64,000 nucleotides of DNA, taken from Glandiceps talaboti. Taxonomy: Eukaryota; Hemichordata; Enteropneusta; Spengelidae. This document shows, piece by piece, positions 46,801-55,800 of the stretch. The stretch is from positions 297,001 to 361,000 of the forward strand of contig NC_135549.1 in the NCBI RefSeq assembly GCF_964340395.1, given 5' to 3'. Made by a program: the position numbers and the translations under genes. Each line of letters starts with the position of its first letter. Within the stretch, counting starts at the first letter, position 1. The notes under the pieces are model-generated. The model ran no database searches, was not told the DNA's origin, and saw only the letters and a list, made by a program, of their open reading frames with translations.

Positions 46801-49800
46801 TGAACATTATTCAGTGTAAAACTTGAATGCATTATTTCTTCTGACTCCCATGATGCAATGTCTCTGTTTCTCTATTCCTGGAGTGGTGTTCCTCTTTAAT
46901 GACAGCGAATGACAACTTCAATTTTTGCTTTTCAGATTTCTTTTTCAGAGAGACTTAGAAGATGATAAAGGTAGCCTTTGACATTTGTAAAACACTGACC
47001 AGATTCCAGCTAATCTAGATCGTCAATGTAAAAGATATGACAGTAAATTTAAAGGAAAATTGATTAAATGTGTATGTCAAGCAATGGATGTATATTGAAT
47101 AGTGGTTGCCTAAAAGGTTGTGCTATCTTCATGATGATGAGTTCACAGAATTCACCTAACACTAAATAATCCAATGTGTCACGTTAATATAAAACCATAG
47201 ACAGTCTCCCCTCCACTGTCTATGATCAACTGAAATGATTGTGTATGACTAAAGCTTTGCTTTCCCTTTTTTTTTCGCTTTTATTAAATAAATGTTAAAA
47301 GTCAACACTGAGTATATACATTTACATAAATTATACAATAATAACGTTTCATTCCACATGAATGTGATTTCTTCAAGTTAAAATATATGATTTTGACATT
47401 GATAACTGGGCAATGGATCTGCACAACAATTAATGTTGTACAGTGCACTCATTACAGTCAATGAGCAGACATTCATAAAGTGATAATGTATATATGTTCT
47501 ATAACAAATCTTACACTGATTTCCTTTGTTGTTGGTGAATCTGTTGATTTTCCTGTCACATTAGAAGGCTTTGAACAGTCAGTTCTGTGAGGAATTAAAG
47601 ATTTCTAGGAAGTAGATACACAGTAAAGTTTCTTGGAAGTCATTCAGATCAAGGGCATCCATTGTTGCAAACAGTCAATCAATCTAACGATTACTATATA
47701 CTCTGTCTTTTTCCTGTTATATCATATCTTCAGGGCATTTTATCTACTTCATTTTCTACCTTATCTATACTTAAGTCTTTATTCCTATCTTTATTTCTAT
47801 CATTTATTCCCAAGTTACAATGGCTACCACTGTCTGTCATTTTCCTTTAAAATATTATTATTTCTGTGAGACATGAATATAATAATCCATACATTCAAAA
47901 AGTACAATAAAGATATTCAGTCAGGTGTATTTTGATTGTCAGCACTGTCACTGAGTGGTGAATATATGTTGTTGACATTTTGAGATGTCAATGCTGACCT
48001 CCAGTGTGTCCTCTTAGCCAATTTGACATGCCACTGGTGCACACAATTTGTAATGATACACCAAAATTTGGTATCTCTTAATTACGATGTTGTGACTCAC
48101 ATGAAATGCCAGTTTTTATCATTTTGACTCACAAAAACAAAATATGGCTTTCATTTGAGGGCACACTGCTGACCTCCTTGACATCACTTCCTATGACGTA
48201 GAACACATAAATGATATTTCCTTCAAATGACTGTCTCTACACAGAATACCTAGTATACATCTGTCTCATTTTCTCCATTGTTCACTATCATGCTTCTCAC
48301 ATTATCAGTGAATATCAGTAAGAAATCGAAGATTACACATGCTGTTTAGTTATAAATATGCCCTAAGTTTAACTATTCACATTAAATTGTGTAATTCAAT
48401 TTGATAGAAATTCAAAGATTTCTTTTAGAGCATTTTACAGAATGATTACCAAATTTTACTCTTGAATGATATAAATCAGGGTTTTTAAGCAGCAGTTCTG
48501 GAAAAGAATGCAATAGGTAATCAGTAAATATACACATATGTACATGGGGAATTCAATCAACTTTTAGCTTACTGCCAAACCAGAAAGACTATAGAGTATC
48601 AATTAGCATCGTGTGTTTTGCATTTCACACAACATACTTGTTAAGAATTAATACCTAACACAATAGCGGCACTGATAGCAGGCATGCATGCGTGCACATG
48701 AAATGTTACATTTTATCTCACTGTGAATGCAAATAATTACTTTCATGTTTGAATCCTATTGTTTCATCCTGAGTGATGTTGATTGTGTTCATGTAGATAA
48801 AATGTATCATTTTGTATGCTTGCACTCTATCAGTGTCTGTATAAATTTGTTTTATGTACTATTTGTGGCAAACAATGTGTGAGATGTTGTGCTGCCTAAT
48901 TGAAACTCTATAGTCACTCTGGTTTGGTAGTACCATCTGCTAAATTGTACTAGTATTATACTTATACCATGGTCACTTGTGAGGTAATAGCTCGCCCAGC
49001 AGCCGCAAAGCAGCCACGTAGTAGCTCAATGACTAGTACGCATGATGCACATCCTATATACTATACAATGTGTTTTTAGTGGTTTTACTCAAGGATGCAT
49101 TGTTTCGCAAAGACTACGCATGTGTATTCTATATACTATGTGCATTCTCCATGCAGGAGGCACTATCTACAATATTATCATGAGGCAGTCGGTCACAAAT
49201 GAATCTACCCTGCGCGAGCTTATGGGCTTTGACTAGTTATGGTATTATTCTAGTCCAGGATGATCATAACACAAAGCAGTTACGGTATTAGGTACATGTA
49301 TAATTATACAATATTTCAAAAAATACAATTTCCGGTCATTGTTGAGATATATACACAAGTCTGGCAACAGCCGAAGATACAGAGGAGATAAATGACAATT
49401 TTAAAGATCCAATGTAATTTCGAAATCAACAAGTCATTGAAAATGACATAGTCCCCGCTATGATTGGGTTTTAAGGAACTGGCAGTTTATGTTGTCATTT
49501 TCAAACCTGGTTAATGTTGTTTGGCCTAATATGGTTGTTTTTGATATCACTACTCTGTTCAAGCATGTCTGAGTTATGGCTTTGGACATGAAAACTGTGC
49601 CAACAAAATGGCTGCCAGGCAGCCATATTGGATTGTATCACAACGAAAATGGATATGCACATGTATGTCATAGAACACTGTGCTAATACCAACTTTGAAT
49701 GAGATCTGTTCAAGCATGTCTGAGTTATGGCTTTGGACATGGAAAATTCGCAAACAAAATGGCTGCCAGACAGCCATATTGGATCGTATCATGACAACAA

Positions 49801-52800
49801 TGAATATGTACATGTATGTCATAGAACACTGTCCTAATACCAACTTTGAATGAGATCTATTCAAGCATAATAATAATAATAATAATAATAATAAACTTTA
49901 TTTAAACTCGATAGCCTCATAGGTAACAGCCTTTTTTCATGAGGGTCGAGAACAAAAAAGAACAAATTAAAATACAATGGCAGAAAAGGAGACTACATAC
50001 AAATTGCAAAAAAATGCAATAACGGCACAAAACGTCCAACAGACAAAATACAGACAGCAAGTGACAGAAAAAATACGACCATACTAAAAATTTACATTGT
50101 CATCTATGAAACCCTGAAAGTAATGTTTATGACACGCAATTTTGAAACTTCTAATATTAGTAATAGATCTTATTGCAGCCGGTAGTTGATTGTAGAGTGT
50201 AGGCGCTGCTACTCGAAATGATTCCTTAAAAACATTTGTTCTGGCAAATGGGACTAGTAACGAGTGATTTGTAACTGAGCGCAAAGACCGACTAGGTCTA
50301 TATGGTGAAAGTAATCGACTGATATAAGTGGGATATTGGCCTTGTAATGCTTTATAAACTGAAACAACGTTATTAAATTTGTAACGATAGGAGAGTGGAT
50401 ACCAGTTTAGCCTGATTAGCATCTCGGTGGGAGATATGCCAAGCATGTCTGAGTTATGGCTTTGGACAGGGAAAATTCGCAAACAAAATGGCTGCTAGGC
50501 GGCCATATTGGATTGTATCATAAAACAAATTGACGTGCATATGTATGCCATAGTATGTTGCCCCTGTACCAAGTTTGAAAAAAATCGGTCCAGGCATCTC
50601 CAAGAAATGGCTGCGGACGCACAGACGGACGCACAGACAGATGGAACCCAATCCATAAGTCCCCGTCCGAATATTACCGGTAACTCACAAGTGACTGCGA
50701 CTTATACATACTATTCTGTAATTACAGTTGGGTGATACATTGTATATCAACATGAATGCATGTAAGTGAAACTATGCTTACATTTATACAGTACTACCAT
50801 AATACAGTACTTTATATTTCTCACTGTGCTAAAAAATAAGGCCTTTGGGTAAGTATTCAGGAAAAATTTAGAGAAAAAGTATTTAGAATTATGCTGAATA
50901 TACAATATTTTCATCTTGAAAACCAAAGAATCTGCTCCCATTTCTATAACCTCAACAGGTATAACCACTGAGTATATTGAAACCACTCAGGAAATTGACA
51001 ATTCCAAACAAATAAGCAGTTATAAAATAAATTGAACATTAAAATACTACAAATTGAAACTCATTCTCTACAACCAAGAAGATAAGATTAATCAGAAAGA
51101 TTGCTGTTTGTTTGTTTGTTTGTTTGTCTGTTTGTGTTTGTTTGTTTGTTTGTTTTTGTTTGTTTGTTTGTGAACCACTGTTGACATCTTAAATTTTCTG
51201 AAATAATTTTCTGTTGACACTTTGAAACTCTTATTTCCACTTGATCGAGCCACTGAGGGACGATCACAATATAGCAATTACTGAGTAGCAATGACATCAT
51301 GGACATTTTATGTCTTAACATCCCTATAAATGACATATGACAGTAGTAAACAATAAACGTGACACTTTAACTTGAGAGTTCACAACCTCAATTTTAAGTC
51401 TTCTTGAGAGAGTGAATGACTTGTGAGCTAGGCCATCAAAATCTTTATCCACCCACAGCAATTTCCTCATCCTCCAAAAACCAATTTTCTACGACTTGAC
51501 ACTCTAATAGTACATGTACATCTTTGCATTCTTGATATTCCCTTAGTAATTATCTAAACCTGAAGTCAGCCAGAACAGTTGATATGACAAAATTATTGAG
51601 CACTCAGTCATGCTTTAAGCTTTACAGGTAATGTAGTTCTACATTGATTGATGTTGGCATTCTGACATTTGACCTCACATCAATGACTTGTAAATTGTAC
51701 AGAAAAAGAAAACTCTAACCCAACAGATAACACAGTTCATGGTTGTATCATTTCATTTTCCACTCTGTCAGTTTTACTCTTGGGCTATAACTTTATTGAT
51801 TGACATAAAATTCATAGAATATGATATGGCTTAGTTCTAACAATGATTAATACCCAAATTTAGATGATGTATGACATGTTTACAATGACTCGAATGGGAA
51901 TATTATCAAGTGTTCTACAAGAGTTCCATTCCAGTATTTGTTTTCTGATGAAATGAGATTTATAACACCTTAAATAAGATTAATGTACATGTAATGGCTT
52001 TTATAGTACTTTTTAACCATTTGGGTCAGTATATTACAATTCAAAGACAGTTTGTAGCAAATAAACCTCATTTTCATAGCATTGTATTGTATTGTATTGT
52101 ATTGTTTTGTATTGTATTGTGAGAGCTTACTACTCAAAGTATAACAACTGTTGACACCAGTCTCTTGGGTTTCCACATCAAAAAATTCAAGTTTATCATC
52201 AATATGAAACAGCACCCTATCACCCCCCACCCACCCCCACCCTAAGCAATGTGGTTAACCATTGACAAAGGTAAAACCAAAATACATTGTAAGTAATTTT
52301 ACATTAAACCTGATAAGTAATGCACATCTCATCCTCATTATATCGTCACCATGGTAATCCTGTATAATCAATACAGTAAGTTAAAGTGGATGAGGGTTTG
52401 CAATTCATTTTGGATTTTTAATGTATAAAACAATTTTATCATGGCTTCCTACTTGAAAGACCAATAAGAAACAACATATGCCAAGTCTTTGTAACACAAT
52501 ACATGACAAAAAGCTAATATATGCGTAAAAAGTTTGTTATTGTACGTACAATAACAAACATTTTACGCATGTCATTAATCAGTCTTTTGCAATTTATTGA
52601 GTTACAAACAAAGACTTGGCATATGTTGTTTCATATTGGTCTTTCAAGTAGGAAGTCATAATAAAACTGTTATATAAATTAAATATCAGAAATAAATTCC
52701 AAATCCTCATCCATATGGCCACTTTAACATAAGTTAACTTATACTATTGATTATACAGGATTACCATGGTGATGAGATGTGCAGTACTTATCAGGTTTAA

Positions 52801-55800
52801 TGTAAAATGACTTATAATTTACTTAATAAGTTTTACTTTGTCAATGGTTAACCACATTGCATGGTGGGGGTGATAGGGTGCTATTTGATATTGATAAACT
52901 TGAACTTTTTGATGTGGAAACCCTTTTTCAGTAATCTCATTTACTTTCCACTTTCTGGGGAGGGCCTGGCATTGTTTCAGAATTGCTGAGAATAAGGCTT
53001 TATGATTTATAGCTATAAACTTTGTGATGTGGAAATCTCATTTGTGTGTTATCTCAGTTTACTGCAGAAGCAACATGATCAAGAGGCCCAAAGCAGTTTA
53101 TGGCGATGGCGATGTTTTCAACTATGCTGCTTCATTTGGTGTTACTTCTCTCCTGAGACTTCCTTCCTTCCCACACACACAATCAACTTTCAATGTCAAG
53201 AATTTCTTCAACTAACCCTTCAATGCCCATTTATAGTCCAACATGTTGATATTCATTTCAGTCAAACTATACTTGTCATCCTGTCAAATGTTAACATGCC
53301 ATCTTTCATAAGTAAATGAAAGAAGAGTACAAAAATATTCCTTGAGTTCATTCAATTGTTTTGACTAAATTGCCACTGATAAAGATATAGCAAAATCTCT
53401 AAATAAAAATCTAAATAAATACAGATTAATTACTACCTTTATTCTTTGAATTTTCAGCGTGAACACATATTTTCTATCTTGATTTTCAGGGGTAGTCTTA
53501 AGCAATTTTCTAGCACCTCTTAATTTGTAGGAAATTTCGTTTCCAATTAGATGTGATTCACATAGCAATTCAAATATAACGGAAATCATAAACCCTGAAA
53601 CAAAACATCACCTGGCTCGACAAAAATCTCACTAGAATTGCTACATTTTATCGTCTGGCTAGACAAAATATCTTACCGACAACATTTTGGCAATCGTCTG
53701 GCATGACAAATATCTTTACCGATATTGTTACACTTTCTTTGGATGAGCTACAATTACATTAATATTATTTATTTGCCAGAGGTCGAAAGAACAACAACCA
53801 AATTTACATATCAAGTGAGGAAAATGAAATAATCAAGTAAACACATCAGCATTGAGGAAAAGAAATTTCTTAGGAGATCATCCCAAATTTATACATCCCT
53901 GGTAATGTAAGGTTGGTGCGTTCTTAAATATTTTTGATCAATTAACTAAAATGTATCAATTTTAGTTCAGTTCTTGTCGTGTCAGATGATAACATGTGGA
54001 AATATGAATTAGAGTTTTGTCAAGCCAGACAAGAAGATTTACAACATCAAAGAAATATTAGTCTAGCCATACAAAAACTGTAGCAATATTGATGAAGATT
54101 TTTGTCGAGTCAGGTGACGTTTTGTTTCAGGGTTTATGATTATCATTGTAATGTAAAGAAGGCCACTACTGAAATCTAAAGACTGCAGTGTCATTTTTCG
54201 ACAGATGTGACATTTCTTATTTCTATTGAAATGCACTTTCCAAAGTCACATAATAATTTTGGGGGCAGGCCTTTCATTTGTGCATGAATGATGATGACTC
54301 ACACATTAACATTTTAATATAGTTTGAGATGATGTCATATTATTCCCTCATCTTGTCTATGTCGCTTTCAGAGCTTCATAAAAATTGGCCTAATATCTTG
54401 TAATTCATCTAGTAAAGTTGGTTGTGGCTACAAATAATCCATCAATCTACAGAGTAAATACTTGTGGCATTGTATCAATTTGCACTACCTTGTATATTTT
54501 TTTCATAGCCTATACAAAATTATAGCACAACTCACAATACTTCAATCCATTCATTATAAAGTCAGTAAACACAGACTTTGAGTATAAAATTTATCAAAAA
54601 TCACAAAATGCACTACAGCACTGCATTGATCACATCATACTGCCTTGAATAATGTGTCATCTACACATTCTTAGAGACATTGCTACCACCAACCCAGTAA
54701 TCTTGATTCAAGTAGTTGGAATTTATTATGCCAATTCTACCAAAATCTACATTTTGTCAACCCCAGTCCCACTGTACTAAAATCAATGTTTTACCTATTC
54801 AAATATTTTGAGTTTTCGTTTTTACTGTACGTACCAGAAATAAAAGTATATCAATATGTTATATTCATATTACCATAATATCTTACTAGATCAATAAAAT
54901 CATCAAAATTACCAAATTATTATGATAATTATTAATACAATCTGAGTAGTAACATTTGGCACAATGGTTATGATAATAACCCTTCAGTCCACTACTACAT
55001 TCACCATAATTACTAATCAAGACTAATCAAAATCAAATCAAAATGCTAGCATTTATGTAGACTATAGAAAGTGCCCAAAGGCCTTTTCAGAACCACATTT
55101 CAATATGTCATCTACTGCTATATTTCAAACTAACCCAGTAATTACATATTTTGAAATCATTTTCTGGAAAAGTATATAATTAGGAAGTCTGGCTTGCTTT
55201 CAACTATTCCATGCAGATGTGACATCACATTATAAAAGAATGAATGAGCTGAATGAATGGAAAGCCTTTAAGGCCTACATCTTTCACTCTGTATTTATGT
55301 GTTGTATATATGAGATGGCAGCTGAATATCAAGGACTTTCTTTTATTTCTGACACTGTCTAGAAAGTCTACTATATAAGCATTTCTGAAGTTGTCTTATT
55401 CATTTATCTATAATGTAGACAAACAAATTATCTATAATGTAGACAGAATCAAATTATCTATAATGTAGACAGTAACAAATTATCTATAATGTAGACAGTA
55501 ACAAATTATCTATAATGTAGACAATAACAAATTATCTATAATGTAGACAATAACAAATTATCTATAATGCAGACAGTAACAAATTATCTATAATGTAGAC
55601 AGTAACAAATTATCTATAATGGGTTTACTCACTTGCCATCATGTAATCGTACTCAACTCCTAGTTGTAATAATGACACTCTGACATATCATTTTAACAAA
55701 TTAGGAATAGTAAAACTTGACGATAGTGTTTCTTATTTAAAGTTTTTATGACTGACTTTTCTTTGCAGTTTTTGAAATTATCTTTTAAATTTTAGATAAA

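Noticed and set aside
47196-47224. A third insertion of the 33-35-bp palindrome with target duplication
   Set aside because: The ends match but the flanking 7-mers (ATAAAAC and ATCAACT) do not, so transposition cannot be claimed for this copy.
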